The notes below the pieces were generated by a model that was not told the origin of the DNA, ran no database searches, and saw nothing but the letters and a program-made list of their open reading frames with translations. A stretch of 12,172 nt of DNA, taken from positions 1 to 12,172 of the forward strand of contig NZ_JAGKWP010000074.1 in the NCBI RefSeq assembly GCF_021151785.1, written 5' to 3'. The stretch is from Flavobacterium sp. (lineage in GTDB: Bacteria; Bacteroidota; Bacteroidia; Flavobacteriales; Flavobacteriaceae). The position numbers and the translations under genes were made by a program. This document shows, in pieces, positions 1 to 6,366 of the stretch; position 1 is the stretch's first letter, and each line of letters begins with the position of its first letter.

Positions 1-2
1 AA

Positions 3-1154
3 ATAAAATCAGTAGAATACGGTTTAGAAAAAATATTTGAAGGCGCACAAGATTTTTTGCCTTTATTAGGAACAGACTATGTAGAATTATATGTTGGAAA
101 CGCAAAACAAGCGGCTCACTTTTATAAAACTGCTTTTGGTTTTCAATCATTGGCCTATGCAGGTTTAGAAACAGGTGTAAAAGACAGAGCTTCTTATGTG
201 TTAAAACAAGATAAAATCCGTTTAGTATTAACAACAGCCTTAAATAGCAATTCACCAATTGGAGAACATGTAAAAAAACATGGCGATGGTGTTAAAGTAA
301 TTGCACTTTGGGTAGAAGATGCACGTAAATCTTATGAAGAAACAACTAGCCGTGGAGCAAAATCATATTTTGAGCCTATTGTAGAAAAAGATGAAAATGG
401 AGAAGTTGTTCGCGCGGGTATTTATGGTGCTTATGGAGAAACTGTTTTTATTTTTGTAGAACGTAAAAATTACAATGGTATCTTTTTACCTGGATACAAT
501 GAATGGAAATCTGACTATAATCCTGAACCCGTTGGCTTAAAATACATAGACCACATGGTTGGTAACACGGGCTGGAACAGAATGAATGAAGCCGTAAAAT
601 GGTTTGAAGATGTGATGGGATTTGTTAATTTCCTTTCTTTTGACGACAAACAAATTACTACAGAATATTCTGCATTAATGTCTAAAGTAATGTCAAATGG
701 AAATGGAAGAATAAAATTCCCAATCAATGAACCCGCTAATGGTAAAAAACGCTCTCAAATTGAAGAATATTTAGATTTCTATGAAGACGAAGGTGTACAA
801 CACATTGCTGTAGCTACAGATGACATCATCAAAACAGTAACTGATATGCGTGCGAGAGGAGTAGAATTTTTAAGCACACCACCTCAAGCTTATTATGATG
901 CTATTCCAGAACGTTTGAAAGACCATATGTCTAAATTTAAAGAAGATATTAATGAACTTCAAAAATTAGGTATCATGATTGATGCTGATGATGAAGGTTA
1001 CTTACTACAAATCTTTACAAAACCAGTTGAAGATAGACCTACACTTTTCTTTGAAATTATTCAACGTATGGGTGCTCGTGGATTTGGAGCGGGTAACTTT
1101 AAAGCTTTATTTGAATCAATTGAAAGAGAACAAGCTTTACGAGGAACACTGTAA
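3..1154 (+). CDS. hppD: 4-hydroxyphenylpyruvate dioxygenase (5' end cut by window edge)
   Basis: This enzyme converts 4-hydroxyphenylpyruvate plus O2 to homogentisate and CO2, the second step of tyrosine breakdown in the cytoplasm, using non-haem Fe(II). The reading frame is open from base 3, beginning IKSVEYGLEKIF, so only a few residues and the start codon lie outside the window; the in-frame TTG at 57 is internal. 383 residues are visible, close to the family's full length. Two vicinal-oxygen-chelate (glyoxalase-like) halves are present. The Fe(II) triad is readable: His in YIDHMVGN (codon 552-554), His in VQHIAVATDD (codon 801-803) and Glu in FFEIIQR (codon 1053-1055). The C-terminal helix motif RGFGAGNFKALFESIE is intact. 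An intrinsic terminator starts 14 bases after the stop, so this gene ends its transcript. Identity is near certain; upstream partners such as homogentisate dioxygenase cannot be seen. Confidence 0.96.
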   Translation: MKSVEYGLEKIFEGAQDFLPLLGTDYVELYVGNAKQAAHFYKTAFGFQSLAYAGLETGVKDRASYVLKQDKIRLVLTTALNSNSPIGEHVKKHGDGVKVIALWVEDARKSYEETTSRGAKSYFEPIVEKDENGEVVRAGIYGAYGETVFIFVERKNYNGIFLPGYNEWKSDYNPEPVGLKYIDHMVGNTGWNRMNEAVKWFEDVMGFVNFLSFDDKQITTEYSALMSKVMSNGNGRIKFPINEPANGKKRSQIEEYLDFYEDEGVQHIAVATDDIIKTVTDMRARGVEFLSTPPQAYYDAIPERLKDHMSKFKEDINELQKLGIMIDADDEGYLLQIFTKPVEDRPTLFFEIIQRMGARGFGAGNFKALFESIEREQALRGTL

Positions 1155-1168
1155 ATTACAAATAACTC

Positions 1169-1198
1169 AAAAAACGCTTCGTAATGGAGCGTTTTTTT
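1169..1198 (+). terminator. Intrinsic terminator after hppD
   Basis: AAAAAACGCT (1169-1178) pairs with AGCGTTTTTT (1188-1197) around a 9-base loop, with a run of seven T at 1192-1198. It starts 14 bases after the hppD stop and separates hppD from the downstream operon. The A-tract on the 5' side would also allow some function on the other strand. Confidence 0.88.
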
Positions 1199-1199
1199 G

Positions 1200-1417
1200 T
1201 TGATATAGCATTCAAAAAGACCAAAAGCTATTTTTTATGTCAAAAATATCAAAAAAAGAAGTAAAAAAGTTTAAAATATAACAAATTATTCTTGATAAAA
1301 TCACTACAAAACAGAATTATTTTTTAATATTGTTAAATTTTTAGCTTATTTTTTAAATATTTTTCTGTTAAAAATGTTAAAGTTGATTTTTTATTAAATA
1401 ATATTCAAAAACCAGCC
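1200..1417. other. AT-rich gene-free stretch
   Basis: This is the first half of the 439-base gap between hppD and the DUF3108 gene. It is extremely AT-rich, with many A and T runs, and contains no credible ORF on either strand and no convincing hairpin. It could serve as an upstream activating region for the promoter-like box at 1418, but no specific operator is recognised. Confidence 0.5.
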
Positions 1418-1425
1418 TAAATTTG
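1418..1425 (+). promoter_or_regulatory. Candidate Bacteroidota -7 box (TAAATTTG)
   Basis: TAAATTTG matches the flavobacterial -7 consensus TAnnTTTG exactly. No TTG at the usual 17-23 base spacing is present; the nearest upstream TTG (1383-1385) is 32 bases away, so the -33 element is weak or absent. A start about 5-7 bases downstream would place the transcript 5' end at the base of the hairpin at 1431-1460. The call rests on the box match and this placement. Confidence 0.45.
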
Positions 1426-1429
1426 CAAA

Positions 1430-1540
1430 CGCAATCTGAGAGGTAGTAGACTCATATTGTTATAAGTTTTTCATAATTTATAGTTTTTTGGTTGGTTAAT
1501 AGCATAAAAACTCAGTCATTTCTTTTGACTGAGTTTTTTT
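1430..1540 (+). ncRNA. Candidate small structured RNA or attenuator leader
   Basis: A candidate transcript of about 110 nt lies between the -7 box at 1418 and the strong terminator at 1506-1540. Its 5' end folds as a hairpin: CAATCTGAG (1432-1440) pairs with CTCATATTG (1451-1459) with a single C/U mismatch, a G-U closing pair (1431/1460) and loop AGGTAGTAGA. An unstructured U-rich middle follows, then the 13-bp terminator hairpin. No ORF of note is inside. Because a separate promoter follows at 1525-1555, a free sRNA seems likelier than a leader. However, CTGAG at 1436-1440 can also pair with CTCAG at 1511-1515 in the terminator's left arm, so an attenuator or riboswitch for the downstream DUF3108 gene is possible. 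I do not recognise a known class; Flavobacteria-specific motifs such as Flavo-1 should be compared. Expression is inferred only. Confidence 0.45.
1506..1540 (+). terminator. Strong intrinsic terminator upstream of the DUF3108 gene
   Basis: AAAAACTCAGTCA (1506-1518) pairs perfectly with TGACTGAGTTTTT (1526-1538) around a 7-base loop, followed by T to 1540. It is more than 300 bases from the hppD stop, and hppD already has its own terminator. It therefore most likely ends a separate short transcript, the candidate RNA starting near 1430. Confidence 0.85.
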
Positions 1541-1555
1541 GTTTTTGTATTTTTG
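1525..1555 (+). promoter_or_regulatory. Promoter of the DUF3108-kynA-M23-pgi operon
   Basis: TTG at 1525-1527 and TATTTTTG at 1548-1555 are separated by 20 bases. This fits the Flavobacterium promoter pattern TTG-N17-23-TAnnTTTG. The implied start near 1561 gives a leader of about 33 nt before the ATG at 1594. The -33 element lies inside the hairpin of the preceding terminator. Confidence 0.65.
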
Positions 1556-1593
1556 GAACAATAATTGTAATCTCCAATGAAAAACAATTAATT

Positions 1594-2364
1594 ATGAAAA
1601 GATTCCTGCTTCTTTTTACCATCTTTATTATCGCGAACTCGTTTAAAACTGAACAAACGGATGCCTATTCTATTGGAGAATTCATAAAACTTCGTATTCA
1701 TTATGGATTAGTTAATGCAGGACATGCTACACTTGAAGTTAAAGATGCTACATTAAATGGCAAAAAAATGCACCATGTTGTAGGTAAAGGCGTAACAACA
1801 GGAATGACAAAATTTTTCTTTAAAGTAGATGATAACTACGAAAGTTACTTTGATAAAGAAACAAATAAACCTTATGTATACATCAGACGAATAAATGAAG
1901 GAGGTTATACTAAAAATCAACAAGGATACTTCAATCAAGCCACGAACACCGTACTCGTAAAAGACTATAAAAATAAAACAGAAAAAACATTCAACGTCCC
2001 TGAAAATGTCCAAGATATAGTATCTTCATTCTACTACTTAAGAAATCATCCAAAAGTAGACGACTTAAAAATGGGTGAATCAATAACAATCGATATGTTT
2101 TTTGATGATGAAACCATAAAATTTAAATTAAAATATCTTGGTGAAGAAAATATAAGCAGTAAATTTGGAGATATAAACTGTAAAAAGTTTAGGCCTTATG
2201 TACAAGCTGGACGAGTATTTAAAGAAGAAGAGAGTTTAACTGTTTGGATTTCTGATGATTACAATAAAATTCCAATTAGAATAAAAGCCAGTTTAGCTGT
2301 TGGGTCTTTGAAAGCAGATTTAGAAGATTACAAAGGATTAAAATATCCAATAAAATTTAATTAG
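1594..2364 (+). CDS. DUF3108 domain exported protein
   Basis: This 256-residue protein has an N-terminal signal peptide (MKRFLLLFTIFIIANS, basic then hydrophobic), so it is predicted to be exported to the periplasm or outer envelope. The rest resembles the DUF3108 family known across Bacteroidota: YSIGEFIKLRIHYGLVNAG near residues 25-43, then a beta-rich body with VVGKGVTTGMTKFFFKVDD and a C-terminal VWISDDYNKIPIRIKA segment. No catalytic motif is evident; the function is unknown. The frame is open further upstream to an in-frame GTG-like start at 1492, but that extension would run through the terminator hairpin and lose the signal peptide from the N-terminus, so the ATG at 1594 is chosen. 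It is first in a tight operon, 7 bases ahead of kynA. Its peptidoglycan-peptidase neighbour two genes later is compatible with an envelope role, but that is inference. Confidence 0.85.
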   Translation: MKRFLLLFTIFIIANSFKTEQTDAYSIGEFIKLRIHYGLVNAGHATLEVKDATLNGKKMHHVVGKGVTTGMTKFFFKVDDNYESYFDKETNKPYVYIRRINEGGYTKNQQGYFNQATNTVLVKDYKNKTEKTFNVPENVQDIVSSFYYLRNHPKVDDLKMGESITIDMFFDDETIKFKLKYLGEENISSKFGDINCKKFRPYVQAGRVFKEEESLTVWISDDYNKIPIRIKASLAVGSLKADLEDYKGLKYPIKFN

Positions 2365-2371
2365 ATAAAAA

Positions 2372-3295
2372 ATGTTATCAATCGAACTACAAGAAAAAAT
2401 AAATTTACTAGAAGAAAAATTTAGTGCTATAAATCAAAAAACGGAAACTCACTTAGAGGGTTTATTATGGTCTAAACCAATTACTTATTGGGATTATATC
2501 CAAACGGATGCTTTACTCAATTTACAAACACAACGCACTACACTACCTGATGAAATGGTTTTTATCATGTATCACCAAGTGAATGAGTTATTGTTTAAAA
2601 TGATCTTGTGGGAAATCAATCAATTATGCCACACAGAAAAACCAGAGACACCATATTTTACTGAAAAATTAATGCGGATTTCAAGATATTTTGACATGCT
2701 AACTACTTCCTTTGATATTATGAAAGATGGCATGGAGGTTGAACAATATATGAAATTTAGAAATACATTAACGCCAGCCAGTGGCTTTCAAAGTGCTCAA
2801 TATAGATTAATTGAATTTGCTTCAACTGATTTAATCAACTTAATAGACGCTAGATTCAGAGCTACAATTGACAGAAACACTCCCTACTCCCATGCTTTTG
2901 AACATTTATATTGGCAAGCAGCGGGAAAAGATTATAAAACAGGAGAAAAAAGCTATTTAATTCTTGAGTTTGAAAGAAAATATAAAGATGAATTTCTCCG
3001 TTTTATGGAAGAATATAACACCATTAATATTTGGCAAAAATTCAAGCAATTACCTGAAAACGATCAAAAAAATCCAGAATTAATAACTGCGATGCGTCAT
3101 TTTGACAAAACCGTTAACATCACTTGGGTCATGGCTCATTACAATGCTGCTGTTAAATACATAGAAAGCGGACAAGGGAATGGTGAAGCAACAGGTGGTA
3201 GTGATTGGAAAAAATACATGCTGCCAAAATACCAAAGACGTATTTTCTTCCCAGAATTATGGACAGAAGAAGAATTAAAAAATTGGGGTGAATAA
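2372..3295 (+). CDS. kynA: Tryptophan 2,3-dioxygenase
   Basis: This haem enzyme opens the indole ring of L-tryptophan with O2 to give N-formylkynurenine, the first step of the kynurenine pathway. At 307 residues it fits the bacterial family. Visible signatures are FIMYHQVNELLFKM (residues 64-77), with His68 at the position of the distal active-site His; FRNTLTPASGFQSAQYR (129-145), carrying the substrate-binding Arg and the conserved Ser; and His256 in TWVMAHYNAA, the likely proximal haem ligand, followed by a TGGSDWKKYML glycine-rich loop (274-284). The ATG lies 7 bases after the DUF3108 stop and has only an A-rich leader. No other kynurenine gene (kynurenine formamidase, kynureninase, kynurenine monooxygenase) is in the window, so the rest of the pathway would be elsewhere. 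Cytoplasmic. Confidence 0.94.
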   Translation: MLSIELQEKINLLEEKFSAINQKTETHLEGLLWSKPITYWDYIQTDALLNLQTQRTTLPDEMVFIMYHQVNELLFKMILWEINQLCHTEKPETPYFTEKLMRISRYFDMLTTSFDIMKDGMEVEQYMKFRNTLTPASGFQSAQYRLIEFASTDLINLIDARFRATIDRNTPYSHAFEHLYWQAAGKDYKTGEKSYLILEFERKYKDEFLRFMEEYNTINIWQKFKQLPENDQKNPELITAMRHFDKTVNITWVMAHYNAAVKYIESGQGNGEATGGSDWKKYMLPKYQRRIFFPELWTEEELKNWGE

Positions 3296-3304
3296 TTTAA
3301 GAAC

Positions 3305-3310
3305 GGAGGA
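3305..3310 (+). promoter_or_regulatory. Shine-Dalgarno GGAGGA for the TTG start of the M23 gene
   Basis: GGAGGA ends 7 bases before the TTG at 3318. The frame has a TAA at 3312-3314 immediately upstream, and the next in-frame Met is over 100 residues later, past the signal peptide. This site therefore fixes TTG as the start. Strong Shine-Dalgarno sequences are rare in this phylum and are not obvious at the other genes here. Confidence 0.75.
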
Positions 3311-3317
3311 TTAAGAT

Positions 3318-4553
3318 TTGAAATATTTTATTTGTCTTTTTTTAGCTATCTTGACTTTTTCATGCAATCAAGAGAAGTCTAAAACACAAACCAAAAAAAC
3401 TATAAAAAAGGAACCTATAATCAAAGATTATGGGTTTACTTTTAATGACTATAATGTTGTTAGAGACACCTTACAATCAGGCGATACATTTAGCACTATT
3501 CTAGAATCGTTTACACTACCAGATAGCTTAAAATCTCATGATGTAACCGAAAAAATAAAAGACTCTTTCAATATAAAAAACATTCGTGCAGGAAAAGAAT
3601 TTATTACCTTTTCAGATAAAAAAAATAAAAAAGAATTAAAAGCACTTGTTTATGTTCAAGACAAGACTAATTATCTTGTAGTAGATTTAAGAGATTCAAT
3701 AGTTGTACAAATGAAGGCAAAACCTACGGTAATCAAACGTAGAACTGTTGCTGCTGAATTGAATGGCTCTTTATCAGAAACACTAGACAAACTTGGTGTA
3801 AGTACAGCATTAGCACCGCAAATGGCGCAAATTTATGCCTATTCTATTGACTTCTTTAAAATTCAAAAAGGAGACAAATTTGCTATCACTGTACAAGAAA
3901 AATATTTTGAAAATGGAGATTATTTAGGTGTAGAAAAAATTGAAGCTTGTTATTTTGAGTATAAAGGCAAAAAAATATATGCTTTCCCGTATAAATTAAG
4001 TGAAAATCAAAAATATTTCGAATACTATGATGAAGACGGAAAAGGTCTAAAAAACATGTTTTTAAAAGCTCCTTTAGATTATTTCCGATTAACTTCTCGT
4101 TTCTCAAGAGCACGTTTTCATCCCGTACAATTGCGCTGGAAAGCACACAACGGAACCGATTATGCCGCACCACATGGCACTCCAATCAAAACCACTGCTT
4201 CTGGAGTTGTAGAGCGAACAGGTTATACTGCAGGGAACGGAAATTTTGTAAAAGTTAAACACAACGGTATGTACAGTACGCAATATTTACATATGTCTAA
4301 AATTTTAGTAAGAACAGGTCAACGTGTTTCTCAAGGTCAAATCATTGGTCGAGTAGGAAGTACCGGTTTAGCTACTGGACCACATGTTTGCTATCGTTTT
4401 TGGAAAAATGGTGTTCAAGTAGACCCACTTCGATTAAGATTACCAAATACTGAACCTATGTCGAAAAAACAAAAAGGGAGCTATTTAGAATACATCAAAC
4501 CACTTAAAAAAGAATTAGACGATACCTCTGCTAAAACTTTTAAAGAAGAATAA
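3318..4553 (+). CDS. MepM-like M23 peptidase, predicted lipoprotein, with a Cys in the HxH motif
   Basis: A 411-residue murein endopeptidase candidate acting on peptidoglycan peptide cross-links in the envelope. It starts with TTG at 3318 (see the GGAGGA site). Residues 1-16 form a lipoprotein signal (MKYFICLFLAILTFSC; Cys16 the likely lipidated residue). Residues 35-250 resemble the N-terminal and middle regions of E. coli MepM/H. pylori Csd3-type proteins: LQSGDTFSTILESF, then SLSETLDKLG...MAQIYAYSIDFFKIQKGDKFAI. The peptidase M23 domain spans about 258-375: RFHPVQLRWKAHNGTDYAAPHG with His277 and Asp281, YLHMS with His325, and GPHVCYRF with His356. The usual GPHLH ends in a second His that ligates Zn; here that place is Cys358. 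Cys can bind zinc, so activity may persist. pgi starts 2 bases after the stop. Family assignment is firm; substrate and catalytic competence are not shown. Confidence 0.9.
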   Translation: MKYFICLFLAILTFSCNQEKSKTQTKKTIKKEPIIKDYGFTFNDYNVVRDTLQSGDTFSTILESFTLPDSLKSHDVTEKIKDSFNIKNIRAGKEFITFSDKKNKKELKALVYVQDKTNYLVVDLRDSIVVQMKAKPTVIKRRTVAAELNGSLSETLDKLGVSTALAPQMAQIYAYSIDFFKIQKGDKFAITVQEKYFENGDYLGVEKIEACYFEYKGKKIYAFPYKLSENQKYFEYYDEDGKGLKNMFLKAPLDYFRLTSRFSRARFHPVQLRWKAHNGTDYAAPHGTPIKTTASGVVERTGYTAGNGNFVKVKHNGMYSTQYLHMSKILVRTGQRVSQGQIIGRVGSTGLATGPHVCYRFWKNGVQVDPLRLRLPNTEPMSKKQKGSYLEYIKPLKKELDDTSAKTFKEE

Positions 4554-4555
4554 TT

Positions 4556-6193
4556 ATGGCACTTAATACTATAAATCCAACTGAAACAGAAGCTTGGATA
4601 AAACTTCGTGAACATTTTGAAAACATTCAATATCAGTCTACCAAAGAATTATTTGTAAACGACTCTAATAGAGCTGAAAAATTTACCATTGAATGGCAAG
4701 ATTTTTTTGTTGATTTTTCAAAAAACAATTGGACCGAAGAAACTATTGCTTTGCTAATTAATTTAGCCAATGAAGTTGATTTAAAAGAAGCTATTACAAA
4801 ATATTTCTCTGGAGATAAAATCAATACTACTGAAAATCGAGCGGTTTTACACACTGCTTTACGTTCAAAAAACACTACCGTTGTTGTAGATGGAGAAACT
4901 ATTGCACCCTTGATTGAAACCACTAAACAAAAAATTAAAAATTTTACTGACCAAGTTATTTCTGGTGAAAGAAAAGGGTTCACTGGAAAAGCTTTTACCG
5001 ATGTGGTTAATATTGGAATTGGAGGTTCCGACTTAGGTCCGGCTATGGTTGTTGAAGCCTTACAATTTTATTCAAATCATTTAAACATTCACTTCATCTC
5101 CAATATCGATGGCGATCATGTACAAGAAGTATTTAAAAAAGTAAATCCAGAAACAACACTTTTTATCGTTGCTTCTAAAACATTTACTACTCAAGAAACC
5201 TTAACTAATGCCGAAACCGTTCGTAAATGGTTCTTACAATCGGCAAATGAAAAAGAAATTGCCAAACACTTTGCTGCTGTATCTACCAATATTTCAAAAG
5301 TAACCGAATTTGGAATTACAGAAGAAAACATCTTCCCTATGTGGGATTGGGTTGGCGGACGCTTTTCCCTTTGGAGCGCTGTTGGATTAAGTATCGCCTT
5401 AAGTGTAGGCTACAACCATTTTGAACAACTTTTACATGGAGCTAATGAAATGGACGAACATTTCAGAAACACACCATTTGAAAAAAACATTCCAGTTCTA
5501 TTAGCCTTATTAAGCATTTGGCACAATAACTTTTTTGGTGCTGAAACCGAAGCGCTAATTCCTTATACACAATATTTACAAAAACTAGCGCCCTACTTAC
5601 AACAAGGCATCATGGAAAGTAATGGTAAATCTATTGGTAGAAATGGTTTTCCTGTAAATTACCAAACTGGAACCATTGTTTGGGGTGAACCTGGAACCAA
5701 TTCGCAACATGCTTTTTTCCAATTGATACATCAAGGTACTAAATTAATCCCAACCGATTTTATTGGTTTCATTAAACCCCTTTACGGCGAACAAGACCAT
5801 CATAACAAATTAATGTCTAATTTTTTTGCACAAACTGAAGCGTTATTAATGGGTAAAACCAAAGAGCAAGTAATCGCTGAATTTGCCGCACAAGGAAAAT
5901 CGGAACATGACGTAAGAGACTTAATTCCGTTTAAAGTTTTTGAAGGAAACAAACCAACAAACACTATTTTAATTGACCAATTAACACCTGCTTCATTAGG
6001 AAAATTAGTGGCGCTATATGAACATAAAATATTTGTTCAAGGTGTTATTTGGAATATCTTCAGTTACGATCAATGGGGCGTTGAATTAGGAAAACAATTA
6101 GCTAATTCTATTTTGGTGGACATTGAAACCAAATCGCTTCAACAACATGATAGCTCAACGACACAATTAATAAAACGATTTTTAAGTAAATAA
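4556..6193 (+). CDS. pgi: Glucose-6-phosphate isomerase
   Basis: This enzyme interconverts glucose-6-phosphate and fructose-6-phosphate in glycolysis and gluconeogenesis (cytoplasm, usually a dimer). The 545 residues match the long bacterial/eukaryotic PGI form. Seen are the sugar-phosphate-binding loop VNIGIGGSDLGPAM (151-164), the first family signature DWVGGRFSLWSAVG (264-277), the catalytic Glu354 in GIMESNGKS, His385 in GTNSQHAFFQLIHQG, and the second signature GVIWNIFSYDQWGVELGK (496-513) ending in catalytic Lys513. The ATG is 2 bases past the stop of the M23 gene, so translation is probably coupled. A terminator 6 bases after the stop ends the operon. Nothing is missing or disrupted. 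Confidence 0.97.
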   Translation: MALNTINPTETEAWIKLREHFENIQYQSTKELFVNDSNRAEKFTIEWQDFFVDFSKNNWTEETIALLINLANEVDLKEAITKYFSGDKINTTENRAVLHTALRSKNTTVVVDGETIAPLIETTKQKIKNFTDQVISGERKGFTGKAFTDVVNIGIGGSDLGPAMVVEALQFYSNHLNIHFISNIDGDHVQEVFKKVNPETTLFIVASKTFTTQETLTNAETVRKWFLQSANEKEIAKHFAAVSTNISKVTEFGITEENIFPMWDWVGGRFSLWSAVGLSIALSVGYNHFEQLLHGANEMDEHFRNTPFEKNIPVLLALLSIWHNNFFGAETEALIPYTQYLQKLAPYLQQGIMESNGKSIGRNGFPVNYQTGTIVWGEPGTNSQHAFFQLIHQGTKLIPTDFIGFIKPLYGEQDHHNKLMSNFFAQTEALLMGKTKEQVIAEFAAQGKSEHDVRDLIPFKVFEGNKPTNTILIDQLTPASLGKLVALYEHKIFVQGVIWNIFSYDQWGVELGKQLANSILVDIETKSLQQHDSSTTQLIKRFLSK

Positions 6194-6198
6194 ACACT

Positions 6199-6227
6199 AA
6201 GGATTTCAGAAATGGAATCCTTTTTTT
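6199..6227 (+). terminator. Intrinsic terminator after pgi
   Basis: AAGGATTTC (6199-6207) pairs with GGAATCCTT (6214-6222), including one G-T wobble, around loop AGAAAT, and a T run follows to 6227. It is 6 bases after the pgi stop and closes the DUF3108-kynA-M23-pgi operon. Confidence 0.88.
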
Positions 6228-6320
6228 GAAGCTATTCCAGCTTTCCACTCTATCTTTATAAATCCCTTGTTATTTCCAATCCATTTTATAAAGGATGCCG
6301 TTGCAATCTGGGCTAGGGTG
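6228..6320. repeat. Candidate Flavobacterium interspersed intergenic element with hairpin
   Basis: A left flank (GAAGCTATTCCAGCTTTCCA, from 6228) and a right flank (GGATGCCGTTGCAATCTGGG, from 6293) enclose an inverted repeat: CTTTATAAA (6254-6262) pairs with TTTATAAAG (6285-6293) around a 22-base loop. The right flank is more GC-rich than the surrounding spacer. From memory, intergenic elements of the form 'GCTATTCC..GCTTTCC - hairpin - GGATTCC..CAATCGGGGCTAGGG' recur in Flavobacterium genomes. That recall has not been checked here, and only one copy is in this window. An ORF of 63 codons crosses it but has no recognisable coding character. Confidence 0.45.
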
Positions 6321-6342
6321 ATGAATTTCAAAACACATTCCT

Positions 6343-6350
6343 TATATTTA
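6343..6350 (+). promoter_or_regulatory. Possible -7 box for the SpmA/SpmB gene
   Basis: TATATTTA differs from TAnnTTTG only at the last base and lies 16 bases before the ATG at 6367. No clear TTG at the expected spacing is seen. A promoter is required somewhere here because the preceding operon ends in a terminator, so this is the best available candidate. Confidence 0.35.
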
Positions 6351-6366
6351 CAAAAAATAAATTCGT

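Noticed and set aside
57..59. TTG at 57 as the hppD start
   Set aside because: The frame is open to the window edge with conserved HppD residues upstream (IKSVEYGLEKIF), so the TTG is an internal Leu codon.
1492..1593. N-terminal extension of the DUF3108 gene from 1492
   Set aside because: It would translate through a perfect terminator hairpin and the operon promoter, and would bury a clear signal peptide that begins at 1594.
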